In this document: positions 14,985 to 26,281 of the stretch, in pieces
Numbering within the stretch: the stretch's first letter is position 1
Layout: every line of letters begins with the position of its first letter
NCBI GenBank assembly: GCA_017450485.1
Contig: JAFSTN010000001.1
Span: 1 to 64,000 of the forward strand
Direction of reading: 5' to 3'
Length of the DNA stretch: 64,000 bases
Source of the DNA: Lachnospiraceae bacterium
GTDB lineage: Bacteria > Bacillota > Clostridia > Lachnospirales > Lachnospiraceae
Made by a program: the position numbers and the translations under genes
Notes under the pieces: generated by a model
What the model saw: the letters and a program-made list of their open reading frames with translations, nothing else
Database searches by the model: none
What the model was told of the DNA's origin: nothing

Positions 14985-17194
14985 AATCCCATATAGTATC
15001 TCAGGAAACGTATCGGATACAGCTTCTTTAATTTCTTAAGAAGCTCTGTACGCGACATATATGCTGCGTCCAGCGCCTGAGGCATATCCGTGCTTCCCCT
15101 GTACAGATACTCACCGTAATAAGATATGAATCCGAGGTGTTTATCCTCCAGCTCCTCACTCAGGCGACGCGCGTATTCGTTAAGAGTTTCCGAGCCTCCC
15201 ATCTCACACTCCATGAGTCTGAGCAGGCTCATATCCTGCCTGCACAGTGTCTCGAATCTGGCTTCATCCCCTTTACGCCTGAAGCCGTATATCACTATCA
15301 GATTTCCCATAACTATGAAGATCACAGTCAGGCTGACCCCCGAAACTGCGGGTATCACGATCGCATACCACGGAATGCTTAAGCCGCTGTCCACTGTCTC
15401 TTCATCCTCAGCAGTCCCTGGTTCCGTCTCCCCCTCTGCATTCTCACCCGTATACGCACCTGCAGCTTCATCATACATGGCTCTGGTCTCTTCGGCCGAT
15501 CTCCAATATGATCTGACATGATATATCGGAGTGGGTTCATAAGCTATCCAGCCGGCGCCATCATAGTAAACCTCCGGCCAGGCATGGGCCATCGAAGAAT
15601 CCACACTCACGGGGCCGGATGAACTCGTATCGGCGATATACCCCTGAACATATCTGGCCGGTATGCCCTCGGCCCTGGCCAGCATCACAAAAGCGGTCGC
15701 ATAATGGGTACAATATCCGCTCTTCGAATCCAGCAGAAAATGATCCAGAAAATCAGCAGCGTTGTCCATCCCGTCGGGAAGAGGTCCGGGACTGTCCGTA
15801 TACTTAAATGTACGCAGATAATTCTCCAGCCGCCGCATCCGGTCATAAGTATCCTCCGCCCCGTCATATACCTCATCCATCAGGCTTCTTACCTCATCGG
15901 ACAGCTCTACGGGGGTGGCATATATGTTTTTAACATGATCGATATGTGCCATCAGCTCATCATAGGTATAGGATTCATGCCCCGCCGGGCTGAACATCCG
16001 CGACTCCAGCTCGAAGTTATCGCGGGCAGGGATTTCACAGTTTCTCAGATAATCCTCGAAAAGCCCGTTATCCGTATTTATGCGATAAAAAGGTATCGTA
16101 TATTCAGTCTTGTATGATCTGATATCAGGCCACATCATATCTCCGCCGGCATAAGTCATCCCCGCTTCCGCTATATCACGGCCCCCGGTCAGAGGTTTCA
16201 GAGGCATGAATACGTATGAAGTGTTTATTCCGCTGTATCTGATACGCAGGGATGCCTTTTTGACATAATCCTGCGGCTGATCGGAATAATCTCGTACTGA
16301 TGCCAGCAGAGACAGCGTATCAAGCATGGCATCCGGAGCATCGGATACGTCACTGTCCGTCCATTCATATCCGTCAAAGGTATCAAAAGTTCTGCCCGCA
16401 AGTTTCACGGACGTCATGCCTATGGGGACATCGTAGATAGTGAGCATTTCTCCGGATCCGCCCTTCACTTCGTCATGTATCACACCTCTGCCCGAGAAAC
16501 CGATATTCGCGGCAGCCGGATCGTAGGCCCCCTTAATATCAAACAACTCACTGATCTCCTGCACCTTGTCATATGCCATGCGGTACAGTTCCTTAACGAA
16601 GTGCCAGTCATATGCTTCATCCGGCACGGATATGACCGATACGGATATCATTGCGCACAGCAGGAATGGAGAAACGAATACAAGGTGGCCTTTATGATCC
16701 GTATAGCCGTCTTTGTCCCATCCTGTCTGGATCATTTCCGTCAATACTACCAAGACCAGCGCCAGAACCCCCACAACAGTCGTATGCTCCGGCTGATGCC
16801 CCATAGCTACGGCTGTCACACATCCTCCTACGGCTGCAAGAGCGGTTATGATCCCGACAAACCCGAAATGCGAGCACAGTTCCCCAAGCACAAAAGCCGA
16901 CACTACGGGTACAAATATCCATAACACGTACAGGTGAGCACCGACGACTTCACCGACTGCTTCATTCCGGGATAACAGTAACACCGCCAGACTTACAGCC
17001 ACAAGCACCCCGATAATGATGAACCTGACGGACCAGCCAAGCTTCTTAAAGGCAACCGCTCCGCCCATGAAAACAACTCCTGCTATGGTCGCTGCAACGG
17101 ATGCTTCTCCCATTCCCAGGAAAGGAACGGCAGCCGATACGCATATGACAGCACATATGGCTGTATATATGAATTCATATACAAATCCGATCAT
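14969..17194 (-). CDS. TgpA-like membrane protein with transglutaminase-like domain
   Basis: 741 residues. Six or so N-terminal membrane helices (1-190) precede an extracellular region and a transglutaminase/papain-like core with C495 (GYCTHYATAF), H537 (MAHAWPEVY) and D545 (DGAGWIAYEPTP). One more membrane helix follows at about 613-645 and then a cytoplasmic tail. This is the TgpA/DUF3488-DUF4129 type. The catalytic triad is intact, so peptidase or cross-linking activity on surface proteins is plausible. It overlaps the DUF58 gene by 4 bases and closes the moxR-DUF58-tgpA operon. Confidence 0.9.
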   Translation of the reverse strand: MIGFVYEFIYTAICAVICVSAAVPFLGMGEASVAATIAGVVFMGGAVAFKKLGWSVRFIIIGVLVAVSLAVLLLSRNEAVGEVVGAHLYVLWIFVPVVSAFVLGELCSHFGFVGIITALAAVGGCVTAVAMGHQPEHTTVVGVLALVLVVLTEMIQTGWDKDGYTDHKGHLVFVSPFLLCAMISVSVISVPDEAYDWHFVKELYRMAYDKVQEISELFDIKGAYDPAAANIGFSGRGVIHDEVKGGSGEMLTIYDVPIGMTSVKLAGRTFDTFDGYEWTDSDVSDAPDAMLDTLSLLASVRDYSDQPQDYVKKASLRIRYSGINTSYVFMPLKPLTGGRDIAEAGMTYAGGDMMWPDIRSYKTEYTIPFYRINTDNGLFEDYLRNCEIPARDNFELESRMFSPAGHESYTYDELMAHIDHVKNIYATPVELSDEVRSLMDEVYDGAEDTYDRMRRLENYLRTFKYTDSPGPLPDGMDNAADFLDHFLLDSKSGYCTHYATAFVMLARAEGIPARYVQGYIADTSSSGPVSVDSSMAHAWPEVYYDGAGWIAYEPTPIYHVRSYWRSAEETRAMYDEAAGAYTGENAEGETEPGTAEDEETVDSGLSIPWYAIVIPAVSGVSLTVIFIVMGNLIVIYGFRRKGDEARFETLCRQDMSLLRLMECEMGGSETLNEYARRLSEELEDKHLGFISYYGEYLYRGSTDMPQALDAAYMSRTELLKKLKKLYPIRFLRYYMGFQRGR

Positions 17195-18351
17195 ATGAGC
17201 ACCTCGTTCAGCCTATCCTCACACCCGATATGCACAAATCTGACTGACTTAAGCTCCGATGTGTCCGGCATTACATCCGAATCACTGATCAGATATACCA
17301 TGACGGGTATACGATATCCGGCCAGCTGTCCCGCATACGCTCTGGCTTCATCGCTCCACTCATGCAGGATGAATACGTATGCTGCAGAAGTTACCCCGGT
17401 CTGTTCCCCGAGGATACGGGCATACATCTCACCCTGTGTGTTTTCAACGAAATGATAGGCGCTGATACCGGCATAGAAATCCTCAAACGAATCTGTCGAT
17501 GACAGTGCGTATACCTTCAGACGGGAATCATATGTATACACCCCTGCGGTTATGCCTTTTGACAGACTGTAATATGAAATGGCGAGCAGAGCTTCGATCA
17601 TCTTGTTTTCTATGGGAAGATAGACCGCAGGCTCATTCGAATACCTGTGAGGATCCATGATGATGCTTATGTCCGATGTATTCTCGCCTATATATTTACG
17701 GATCATCGGTTTGCCCGTTCTGGCCATAGCCTTCCAGTTGATCCTGCGGATATCATCACCGGGCAGATAATCCCTCAGGAGTACATCAGGCTCGTTCTTC
17801 TCGGCCTGAGCATCCCTCGCTGCGAGCAACACCTCATCCAATCCGGACATCTGCTCAAGTATTTCCAGCCGTGGCAGCACGGTCACTCGCAGCTTCTCTC
17901 TGTTCCTGAACCTGATGGAAAAAAGACGCAGATAATCCGTGATCGTGACTGTCCTGATACCGACCTCATAATCACCTCTGTATCTGCATATGAGCAGCGT
18001 TTCCCTGTTAATACCGGTATCGGGCAGAAGCTCGTACTCGGTATCGGGTTCTATTCCGCTTATATCTGAGAAATCCGTGTAAAATCCCACTTTTACAGAG
18101 CTGTGGGCGAATTTGTCCTCGTTCCTCAAAACAAAATAATAAGTGGCCGGAGTACCCGCCACAGGCGAGCTCACATCCAGCCTTTGATATACCTTGAAAC
18201 GTATGAATACAATGATCGAATAGATCAGCGATACCGACGGTACGATCAGCACAAAGAAGAAAAAGCCGTAGGTGGCAGGACCTCCGACCAGAGAAATGGC
18301 AACCAGCGAAAGGATAAATGCTCCGAGAGCGATCAGACGGTTCCTAAGCAT
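17191..18351 (-). CDS. DUF58 domain protein of the MoxR system
   Basis: 386 residues. Two N-terminal membrane helices (about 7-52) are followed by a beta-rich region and the DUF58 signature near residue 190-215 (LLRDYLPGDDIRRINWKAMARTG). The rest resembles a von Willebrand A fold (ISIIMDPHRYS), in which metal-binding residues are only partly kept. DUF58 proteins act with MoxR ATPases as chaperone-like modules, probably on the co-encoded membrane transglutaminase. It overlaps moxR by 8 and the transglutaminase gene by 4 bases, a coupled operon. Confidence 0.9.
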   Translation of the reverse strand: MLRNRLIALGAFILSLVAISLVGGPATYGFFFFVLIVPSVSLIYSIIVFIRFKVYQRLDVSSPVAGTPATYYFVLRNEDKFAHSSVKVGFYTDFSDISGIEPDTEYELLPDTGINRETLLICRYRGDYEVGIRTVTITDYLRLFSIRFRNREKLRVTVLPRLEILEQMSGLDEVLLAARDAQAEKNEPDVLLRDYLPGDDIRRINWKAMARTGKPMIRKYIGENTSDISIIMDPHRYSNEPAVYLPIENKMIEALLAISYYSLSKGITAGVYTYDSRLKVYALSSTDSFEDFYAGISAYHFVENTQGEMYARILGEQTGVTSAAYVFILHEWSDEARAYAGQLAGYRIPVMVYLISDSDVMPDTSELKSVRFVHIGCEDRLNEVLI

Positions 18352-19273
18352 CCTTTACCATAGGCACCTTGGCCTTTAAAACATCGGAGTAGATAACGGC
18401 ATCCACGCTCTCATGTGCGATCCCCGCATCATAAGTAAGCGCAACCCTGTGATGAAGTGTATTAACGGCCAGCGACTTGATGTCATCCGGGATCACGTAA
18501 TCACGCCCCTGCATATACGCTTTAGCCTGAGAAGCCTGTACCAGCATGATCATGGCTCTGGGGCTGACTCCCATCACGAAACGAGATTCCTGCCTGGTCA
18601 GATTGACTATGTCATTTGCGTATTTCATTACACTGTCTGCTACCCTGACCTGTCTGACCTCCCGGCGGAGCCTGAGTATATCATCGGCATTCATGATACT
18701 GTCAATGGCCTCCGGCTGCTTGCCATCGATAGCGTCACGTGTGAGTGTCATCTCGCTGTGTGCATCCGGATAGCCGATCGAAAGTCTCATCATGAAACGG
18801 TCCAGCTGTGCCTCGGGCAGCGGATAAGTACCGACGAACTGAGACGGATTCTGTGTGGCAATGACCATGAAGGGCTGCGGTAATTGCATTACCTTACCGT
18901 CTACGGTAACCCTCCCCTCTGCCATGGCTTCGAGAAGGGCAGCCTGGGTTTTCGGAGATGTCCTGTTGATCTCGTCAGCCAGAAGCATCTGATTCATGAT
19001 CGCTCCTTCACGGAGTTCAAACTCTCCCGTCTTCATATTCAGCACGGATACACCTGTCACATCAGAAGGCAGTGTATCGGGAGTAAACTGTATGCGCCCG
19101 AACTTCAGATCCACGGCATTTGCGAGAGTTTTAGCCAGAGTCGTCTTACCGACTCCCGGCACATCCTCGATCAGGACATGGCCACCGGCCAGCATACATA
19201 TGAGGACATTTTCGACTACTTCCTCTTTTCCGATAAAATATGAATTGATCAGTTCCTCAAGTTTCCGGATCAT
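18344..19273 (-). CDS. MoxR family AAA+ ATPase
   Basis: 309 residues. Walker A is PGVGKTTLAK, Walker B LLADEINR, followed by the MoxR motif SPKTQAALLEAMAEGRVTVDG and sensor 1 VIATQNPSQFVGTYPLPEAQLDRF. Sensor 2 and the lid follow (GVSPRAMIMLVQASQAKAYM). Length is typical. It opens the three-gene operon with DUF58 and the transglutaminase. The start at 19273 has only a weak GGTG ahead of it. It lies just beyond the ilv terminator, so a separate promoter or readthrough is needed; I see no good promoter box in the 80-base gap. Confidence 0.93.
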   Translation of the reverse strand: MIRKLEELINSYFIGKEEVVENVLICMLAGGHVLIEDVPGVGKTTLAKTLANAVDLKFGRIQFTPDTLPSDVTGVSVLNMKTGEFELREGAIMNQMLLADEINRTSPKTQAALLEAMAEGRVTVDGKVMQLPQPFMVIATQNPSQFVGTYPLPEAQLDRFMMRLSIGYPDAHSEMTLTRDAIDGKQPEAIDSIMNADDILRLRREVRQVRVADSVMKYANDIVNLTRQESRFVMGVSPRAMIMLVQASQAKAYMQGRDYVIPDDIKSLAVNTLHHRVALTYDAGIAHESVDAVIYSDVLKAKVPMVKDA

Positions 19274-19289
19274 ATTATCACCATATTAA

Positions 19290-19334
19290 CAAAATGCCTG
19301 AGGGCAACTTTTGTCACGGTTACTCTCAGGCATA
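19290..19334 (-). terminator. Rho-independent terminator of the ilv operon
   Basis: A 9-bp perfect stem (ATGCCTGAG/CTCAGGCAT; 19294-19302 with 19325-19333) with a long loop is followed on the minus strand by TTTTGTTAAT. It lies 22 bases after the ilvC stop. Confidence 0.7.
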
Positions 19335-19355
19335 TGTATCTCTATAAAGTCACGA

Positions 19356-20917
<1,562 letters not shown>

Positions 20918-20993
20918 ACTGATTTCCTTTCCGATATGCATAAATCCGACTGATAAGCCTTAGGTTCGATTTTAATGTCAGCACCGGTTATTG

Positions 20994-21476
20994 TCAAGAA
21001 TCCGCACACTTTGGAAGCGCCAGGGTGCCGGTGCGGGCTACTTCGACGATGGATATGGAGCTCAGCATGCTGATCAATACTCTGGTACGTTCAGGCACAT
21101 CACATATCTGGATCATCAGCTGTGTTTTGGACATATCCACTATATCAGCCTTCATGATGTCGCATATCTCAAGTATCTCGGCACGATTCGACTTGGTATA
21201 TTTGACCTTCAGAAGCATCAGTTCTCGGCTGATGGCTTCGGATTCATCAAATGTACGTACCTTGATCACATCTATCTTCTTGTTGAGCTGCTTCTCGATC
21301 TGCTCCATGGTCCTCTCATCTCCCGAGCTGACCACAGTCATGCACGATACCTCTGCGGAATCGGTCTCTCCCACAGCCAGTGAATCTATATTGAAGCATC
21401 TCCTCGAAAAGAGTCCGGCTACCTTAAACAGCACACCCGAACGGTTTTCTACCAAAACCGAATAAATACGTTTCAT
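20994..21476 (-). CDS. ilvN: Acetolactate synthase small (regulatory) subunit, copy 2
   Basis: 160 residues. ACT domain VLVENRSGVLFKVAGLFSRRCFNIDSL, then the ALS_ss domain (ELMLLKVKYTKSNRAEI). The common RRGY of the ACT helix is RRCF here, and the C-terminal half differs much from copy 1, so it is not a recent duplicate. It begins 12 bases after the ilvB stop. Two regulatory subunits could give differently feedback-regulated holoenzymes or, as in plants, repeat-like partners. The 76 bases between the two ilvN genes show no promoter. Confidence 0.93.
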   Translation of the reverse strand: MKRIYSVLVENRSGVLFKVAGLFSRRCFNIDSLAVGETDSAEVSCMTVVSSGDERTMEQIEKQLNKKIDVIKVRTFDESEAISRELMLLKVKYTKSNRAEILEICDIMKADIVDMSKTQLMIQICDVPERTRVLISMLSSISIVEVARTGTLALPKCADS

Positions 21477-21488
21477 TATGCCTCCGTT

Positions 21489-23105
21489 CTATTTGACCAG
21501 ATCCATCGGATCTATGATCAGCTCAAGCAGGACCGACTCATCGGTACTGAGGAAATCTTTTATCACGGCATCACAGTCCTTCATGTTCTCCAGGCGCAGA
21601 TATTTGAATCCGTATGCCTCGGAGATCTTGGACAGATCCGGCGAACCGCTCAAGTCCACCACGCTGTAATTATCCTTGTAGGTATAGTGCTGGTACTCTC
21701 TCACCATACCCAGATATCCGTTGCTCATCACGACGATCTTACCCTGTATGCCATGCTGTCTCATCGTAGCGAGCTCCATCATGGACATCTGGAAAGATCC
21801 GTCACCGCAGACAGCTACGACCTGTGTATCCGGGCACGCATATTTCGCGCCCATGGCTGCCGGGATCGAATATCCCATCGTTCCCATACCGCCGCTGGTC
21901 AAGAATCTGCCGTCTCTGACAATGGCGTATGCACATGACCATATCTGGTTCTGTCCGACATCAGCCACGTATACGGCCGTATCTTCCATGCTGTCGGTCA
22001 GCCTGCGTATGAATTCTCCGGGATCCACATAAGCGGGATTCGGATGACGCACAACAGCCATGGTATTACGATACTCCTCCAGGGTATCCACCCAATCGGA
22101 GGTACTGCATGTGATCTCGGACTCGAGCATCTCGGTCAGTATGCTCAGCGCATCTCCGACTATGGGGATCGTAGCCTGGGCATTCTTGCCTATCTCTGCG
22201 GGATCGACATCTATATGTATCAGTGTCTTATTATCAAATATGATATCGGGCTGGCTGATGGCTCTGTCTGCTACTCTGGCACCTATCATGATCAACACGT
22301 CGGCTTCATTCATTGCACGGTTGGCATATGGTTTACCGTTATTGCCCACCATGCCGTAATTCAGCTTGTATTCGGAAGGCAGGGCTCCTTTTCCCATCAT
22401 GGTATGTACGGCTGGGATCGAATATCTCTCACTCAGCTCTCTGAGCACTCCGCAGGCATCCGCAAGCAGCACTCCGCCGCCGGCACAGATGATAGGTCTT
22501 TTTGCATGATTCAGTGCTTTAACGGCTTTCTGGATCTGTACAGCATGACCTTTGACAGTGGGCTTATACGTGCGCATATTGATGCTCTCGGGATATTTGA
22601 ACTTGGATGTGGGAGCATTCTGTATATCGATAGGCACGTCTATCAGCACAGGGCCTTTACGTCCGGTTGATGCCAAATGGAACGCTTCTTTGAATATCCT
22701 GGGGATATCATCTGCATCTCTGACGAGGTAGCTGTACTTAACGAAACTCTCAACAGCACCAGTTATATCAGCCTCCTGGAACACATCCGATCCCAGAAGT
22801 TCGGAATTCACCTGACCCGTGATGACCACGATCGGGATCGAATCCGCAAAAGCCGTAGCGATACCGGTGATCACGTTAGTCGCACCGGGGCCCGATGTTA
22901 CGGCACACACACCTACCTTACCCGTTACTCTGGCCAGACCCGAAGCAGCATGAGCCGCATTCTGTTCGGTCCTGATCAGTACCGTCTCGATACCGGAGTT
23001 CAGTATGGCATTGTAAAAGGGACATATCGCAACTCCGGGATAACCGAATACTACATCTACGCCCTCTGCTTCCAGACATTTAACTATTGAATCCGCACCT
23101 GTCAT
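21489..23105 (-). CDS. ilvB: Acetolactate synthase large (catalytic) subunit
   Basis: 538 residues; AAGGA before the ATG. The catalytic Glu is E47 (RTEQNAAHAASG). The thiamine diphosphate motif GDGSFQMSMMELATMRQHG ends in the usual N (VVMSNG). The middle Rossmann domain (PIICAGGGVLLADACG) is the FAD-binding domain of AHAS. Length is slightly short of E. coli IlvB/IlvI (562-574), mainly at the termini. It is the first ilv gene, 33 bases after the small membrane protein gene at 23139, and no leader peptide or T-box fits in that gap. Confidence 0.95.
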   Translation of the reverse strand: MTGADSIVKCLEAEGVDVVFGYPGVAICPFYNAILNSGIETVLIRTEQNAAHAASGLARVTGKVGVCAVTSGPGATNVITGIATAFADSIPIVVITGQVNSELLGSDVFQEADITGAVESFVKYSYLVRDADDIPRIFKEAFHLASTGRKGPVLIDVPIDIQNAPTSKFKYPESINMRTYKPTVKGHAVQIQKAVKALNHAKRPIICAGGGVLLADACGVLRELSERYSIPAVHTMMGKGALPSEYKLNYGMVGNNGKPYANRAMNEADVLIMIGARVADRAISQPDIIFDNKTLIHIDVDPAEIGKNAQATIPIVGDALSILTEMLESEITCSTSDWVDTLEEYRNTMAVVRHPNPAYVDPGEFIRRLTDSMEDTAVYVADVGQNQIWSCAYAIVRDGRFLTSGGMGTMGYSIPAAMGAKYACPDTQVVAVCGDGSFQMSMMELATMRQHGIQGKIVVMSNGYLGMVREYQHYTYKDNYSVVDLSGSPDLSKISEAYGFKYLRLENMKDCDAVIKDFLSTDESVLLELIIDPMDLVK

Positions 23106-23138
23106 ATCTAATCCTTTTTACACAGATATTTATCCTGC

Positions 23139-23570
23139 TTATTTAAACTTGCCGAAGAACCTGGCCATAGGCTCCACTACCGCCCCCAGATCGGTTATAG
23201 CTGCATTCAGTCCCTCGAAATCTATCGAATTAAGCTTCGTCATGGACTCGGTAAGCACCGATGAATTATCCTCAACCAGACCGTTGATGCCGTCAGCTGC
23301 GGTCTTGATCTCGGCCGACATCTCATCTATACCTTCCAGAGTGGTATTGGCATTCTCTACCAGAACGGATGCTTCCTGAGCCAAAGATTCGATCTGCATC
23401 ATCGTGCTTACTGCCTTGGGTACCAGTATAACACAGGCGATCACAATGGCGACTGCCAGAGCCAGAACAGCCAGACCTGACAATCTAGTTATCTTGAGCA
23501 TCTTCTCCTGTTTTTTCAGGAGTTCTTCAAGTCGTGCTTCAGTCGAACCGGCATTGGTATTAATATCCAT
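23139..23570 (-). CDS. Small single-pass membrane protein with coiled coil
   Basis: 143 residues from the Met at 23570 (GGAGG 9 bases upstream, within the end of the lipoprotein gene); the longer reading to 23645 lies in the lipoprotein gene. A basic segment (KKQEKMLKITRLSG) precedes one membrane helix (about 34-52), followed by a long amphipathic extracellular region (SLAQEASVLVENANTTLEGIDEM) as in chemoreceptor-like or LemA-like stalks. No catalytic motif. It is coupled to the lipoprotein at 23575, so the two may form an envelope complex. Function unknown. Confidence 0.7.
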   Translation of the reverse strand: MDINTNAGSTEARLEELLKKQEKMLKITRLSGLAVLALAVAIVIACVILVPKAVSTMMQIESLAQEASVLVENANTTLEGIDEMSAEIKTAADGINGLVEDNSSVLTESMTKLNSIDFEGLNAAITDLGAVVEPMARFFGKFK

Positions 23571-23574
23571 ATTA

Positions 23575-24087
23575 TTATTCCTCCATATCCTCTGCATCCC
23601 CGGTACCGTCATCCGGTACCACCACCAGATCCTCCGGCATCTCACCGTGCAGAATCTCTCTGATATATCTGATCCTCAGATTGGCTCTCTCATAATACTC
23701 GTAAGCGCCGGCCGCAACATCCTCATTATACTCCGCATCATCATACAATTGATGATACAATACCACGGATTTGGACATATTGTCGGAAGCTTCGATCGCC
23801 AGACTTTCGACTATCCTGAACTGCTCGGGAACCGTGAACTGCGCCATGTCGGAAGTGATCATATCCAGCTGATCCAGATATCCCAGCAGCTGAGTTCCGT
23901 CGATATCGGATTCGGGATCTATGGAATTGATTCCGGCATCTATCTGAGCGACCTGGTCATAGTAGCCTTCCATGCTCTCCTTATACTCCTCGAGAGCAGC
24001 GTCCTTACCACAACCAGATAGCACCCATGATAACATGAGTGCTACTGTCAATGTCCGATAGATTTTTTTGATTTGTATATTTCTCAT
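23575..24087 (-). CDS. Lipoprotein of unknown function
   Basis: 170 residues. The signal peptide ends in lipobox LSGC (about residue 26), after a basic N-terminus and hydrophobic stretch. The mature part is acidic and almost wholly helical, with many Tyr and Asp/Glu (EYKESMEGYYDQVAQIDAGI, EYYERANLRIRYIREIL), then a disordered acidic C-terminus. It may be a helical-bundle surface protein. It lies between upp (13 bases) and the single-pass protein (4 bases). I do not recognise a family. Confidence 0.72.
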   Translation of the reverse strand: MRNIQIKKIYRTLTVALMLSWVLSGCGKDAALEEYKESMEGYYDQVAQIDAGINSIDPESDIDGTQLLGYLDQLDMITSDMAQFTVPEQFRIVESLAIEASDNMSKSVVLYHQLYDDAEYNEDVAAGAYEYYERANLRIRYIREILHGEMPEDLVVVPDDGTGDAEDMEE

Positions 24088-24100
24088 ATATTAACAGTAA

Positions 24101-24748
24101 TCACTTGGTGCCGAATATCCTGTCTCCGGCATCACCGAGTCCGGGACAGATATATGCATTTTCGTTCAGGCATCTGTCGAGGTGTCCTACATATATCTGG
24201 ATATCGGGATGATCTTTATGAAGCTTCTCCAGGCCCTCGGGAGCGGCTATGATGCACATGAACTTGATGTGCTTGCCACCGTGCTGCTTGATCTGCGTGA
24301 CCGCATCCGAACCGGAACCGCCCGTGGCAAGCATGGGATCAACCACTACTATGGTCCTCAGCTCTATGGGGGAAGGAAGCTTGCAATAATACTCAACCGG
24401 CTTGTGTGTCTCGGGATCTCTGTAGAGACCGATATGACCGACCTTAGCCGTAGGTACCAGCGCTTCTATACCGCTCACCATGCCCAGACCAGCTCTGAGG
24501 ATGGGAACTATAGCCAGCTTCTTGCCTGCTATAACGGGAGACTTGGTGCTCTCTATGGGGGTCTCCACATCGATATCCGTGAGCGGCAGATCCCTGAGCG
24601 CTTCATATCCCATCAGGGTTGCGATCTCTTCCACGCACTTGCGGAACTGCTGAGTTCCGGTATTCTTATCGCGTATCTGGGTTATCTTATGCTGGATCAG
24701 CGGATGATCCATTATAAATATGTTGTCTTCATTCTCAAAGTTATACAT
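24101..24748 (-). CDS. upp: Uracil phosphoribosyltransferase
   Basis: 215 residues from the Met at 24748 (GGAG 7 bases upstream); a Met 8 codons earlier overlaps uraA and is less likely. The PRPP motif is [12 protein letters not shown] and the uracil-binding C-terminus is [15 protein letters not shown]. The N-terminal part carries [22 protein letters not shown], the classic UPRT signature. It converts uracil and PRPP to UMP. It follows the uracil permease by 24 bases, so uptake and salvage are cotranscribed. Confidence 0.96.
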   Translation of the reverse strand: MYNFENEDNIFIMDHPLIQHKITQIRDKNTGTQQFRKCVEEIATLMGYEALRDLPLTDIDVETPIESTKSPVIAGKKLAIVPILRAGLGMVSGIEALVPTAKVGHIGLYRDPETHKPVEYYCKLPSPIELRTIVVVDPMLATGGSGSDAVTQIKQHGGKHIKFMCIIAAPEGLEKLHKDHPDIQIYVGHLDRCLNENAYICPGLGDAGDRIFGTK

Positions 24749-24772
24749 GGCTTGTCTCCGATCAGTTGTCAA

Positions 24773-26185
24773 TCATTTACCATCGTCGATATTTGCGGTA
24801 TTCTCCACATCCTCATGCAAAGGATTAATGGATATGCCTCTGTTGATATCACCATCGGGATTTGCACCGAATTCATAATCGTTACCGGGCAGTATCGCAT
24901 TCAAGATGATACCTGCAAGCGCTGCTATCGCCAGAGAGGTAAGCGTGATGCTGGTAGATCCGATCTGGAATGTAAGTCCGCCCGAAAAGCCGAGACCGCA
25001 TACCAGAATAACCGCTGCGATCATCAGATTACGTGACTTGGTGAAATCAACTCTGTTCTCAACTATATTGCGTACACCTATTGCAGAGATCATACCATAA
25101 AGGATGAAGCTGATGCCTCCGATGATAGCCGAAGGGAGTGAGCCGATGATCTCGGATATCTTGGGTATGAAGCTGAGCAGGATCGCAAATCCGGCTGCAA
25201 TACGGATAACTCTGGGATCATATACATGTGAAAGCTCCAGCACACCGGTATTCTCTCCGTATGTGGTATTTGCGGGTCCGCCGAAAAGGGCCGACAGAGA
25301 TGTTGCAAGACCGTCACCGATCAGTGTTCTGTGAAGACCGGGATCCTCAAGGAAGTTCTCACCGGTGGTTGCCGATATGGCTGATATGTCTCCGATATGC
25401 TCCATCATGGTAGCGATAGCAATAGGCGCCATGACCAGGATAGCCGTGATGTCAAATTTGCAGATGGTGAATGGAGGAAGTCCGACTACGGAAGCCTGGG
25501 ATACCGATGCGAAATTAAGTATGGCGGAGCCGTCGGGATTGGTCATACCTACTGCATTCAGTATGAGCGCTACAACATATGATACGACTACACCCATCAG
25601 AATAGGGATGATCTTCCACATACCCTTTCCCCAGATATTGAATACGATAACGGTCGCAAGCGCGATGAATGCAAGGAGCCAGTTCGTGCTCGCATTGCTG
25701 ATAGCCGAAGGCGCAAGGCTCAATCCTATACAGATGATGATAGGGCCGGTAACAACGGGAGGCAGGAACTTCATTACGCGCTTTACGCCTACCAGCTTGA
25801 TGATAAGTGCCAGAACCAGATACAGGAGACCCGCTATAACTATACCGCCTGTGGCATAGGGAAGCTTCTCTCCGTAGCTCATGCTTGCGAATCTGCCCTG
25901 ATCAAGCTCGGCGACCGTAGCAAACCCGCCCAGGAAGGCAAATGAACTGCCCAGGAATGCGGGAACCTTGAATTTAGAGCACAGATGGAAAAACAGAGTG
26001 CCGACGCCGGCGAAGAACAATGTGGTCTGGACCGAAAGACCCTCCCCGTGGAAATAGCTCGTAACCAGGATCGGAACCAGAATGGTCGCTCCGAACATCG
26101 CGAACATATGCTGGATACCGAGTACGAGCATCTTGGGTATGCCCAGCTGTCTCGCATCAACAATAGGTGTAACTTTTTCGTTCAT
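24773..26185 (-). CDS. uraA: Uracil permease (NCS2 family, UraA/PyrP type)
   Basis: 470 residues, GGAGGG before the ATG, 14 membrane segments. Family motifs: QHMFAMFGATILVPIL in TM1, LGSSFAFLGG near the nucleobase site in TM3, and MEHIGDISAISATTGENF with the TM8 Glu, followed by the NCS2 signature GGPANTTYGENTGV. The C-terminus is an acidic tail. It imports uracil (possibly xanthine) with protons. Its promoter lies in the 96-base gap at 26186-26281, and upp follows in the same operon. Confidence 0.95.
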   Translation of the reverse strand: MNEKVTPIVDARQLGIPKMLVLGIQHMFAMFGATILVPILVTSYFHGEGLSVQTTLFFAGVGTLFFHLCSKFKVPAFLGSSFAFLGGFATVAELDQGRFASMSYGEKLPYATGGIVIAGLLYLVLALIIKLVGVKRVMKFLPPVVTGPIIICIGLSLAPSAISNASTNWLLAFIALATVIVFNIWGKGMWKIIPILMGVVVSYVVALILNAVGMTNPDGSAILNFASVSQASVVGLPPFTICKFDITAILVMAPIAIATMMEHIGDISAISATTGENFLEDPGLHRTLIGDGLATSLSALFGGPANTTYGENTGVLELSHVYDPRVIRIAAGFAILLSFIPKISEIIGSLPSAIIGGISFILYGMISAIGVRNIVENRVDFTKSRNLMIAAVILVCGLGFSGGLTFQIGSTSITLTSLAIAALAGIILNAILPGNDYEFGANPDGDINRGISINPLHEDVENTANIDDGK

Positions 26186-26228
26186 GACTTTCCCTCCAAT
26201 ATAAAATCATAAAAAAACTCTAAAAATG

Positions 26229-26257
26229 ATTATAAACGCAACATCTAGTTGATGCAA
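26229..26257 (-). promoter_or_regulatory. Sigma-A promoter of uraA-upp with an overlapping dyad
   Basis: On the minus strand TTGCAT (26252-26257), 17-base spacer, TATAAT (26229-26234). The spacer and -35 overlap an 18-base near-perfect dyad at 26238-26255 (GCAtCAaCTAGaTGtTGC, 14 of 18 positions symmetric, centre CTAG), which is placed like a repressor operator. The leader is only about 36 bases, too short for a PyrR attenuator. Confidence 0.72.
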
Positions 26258-26281
26258 TACGGAATTACCACAAAATATGGT

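Noticed and set aside
26186-26281. PyrR-type attenuator before uraA
   Set aside because: The transcript leader is about 36 bases and has no anti-terminator/terminator pair.
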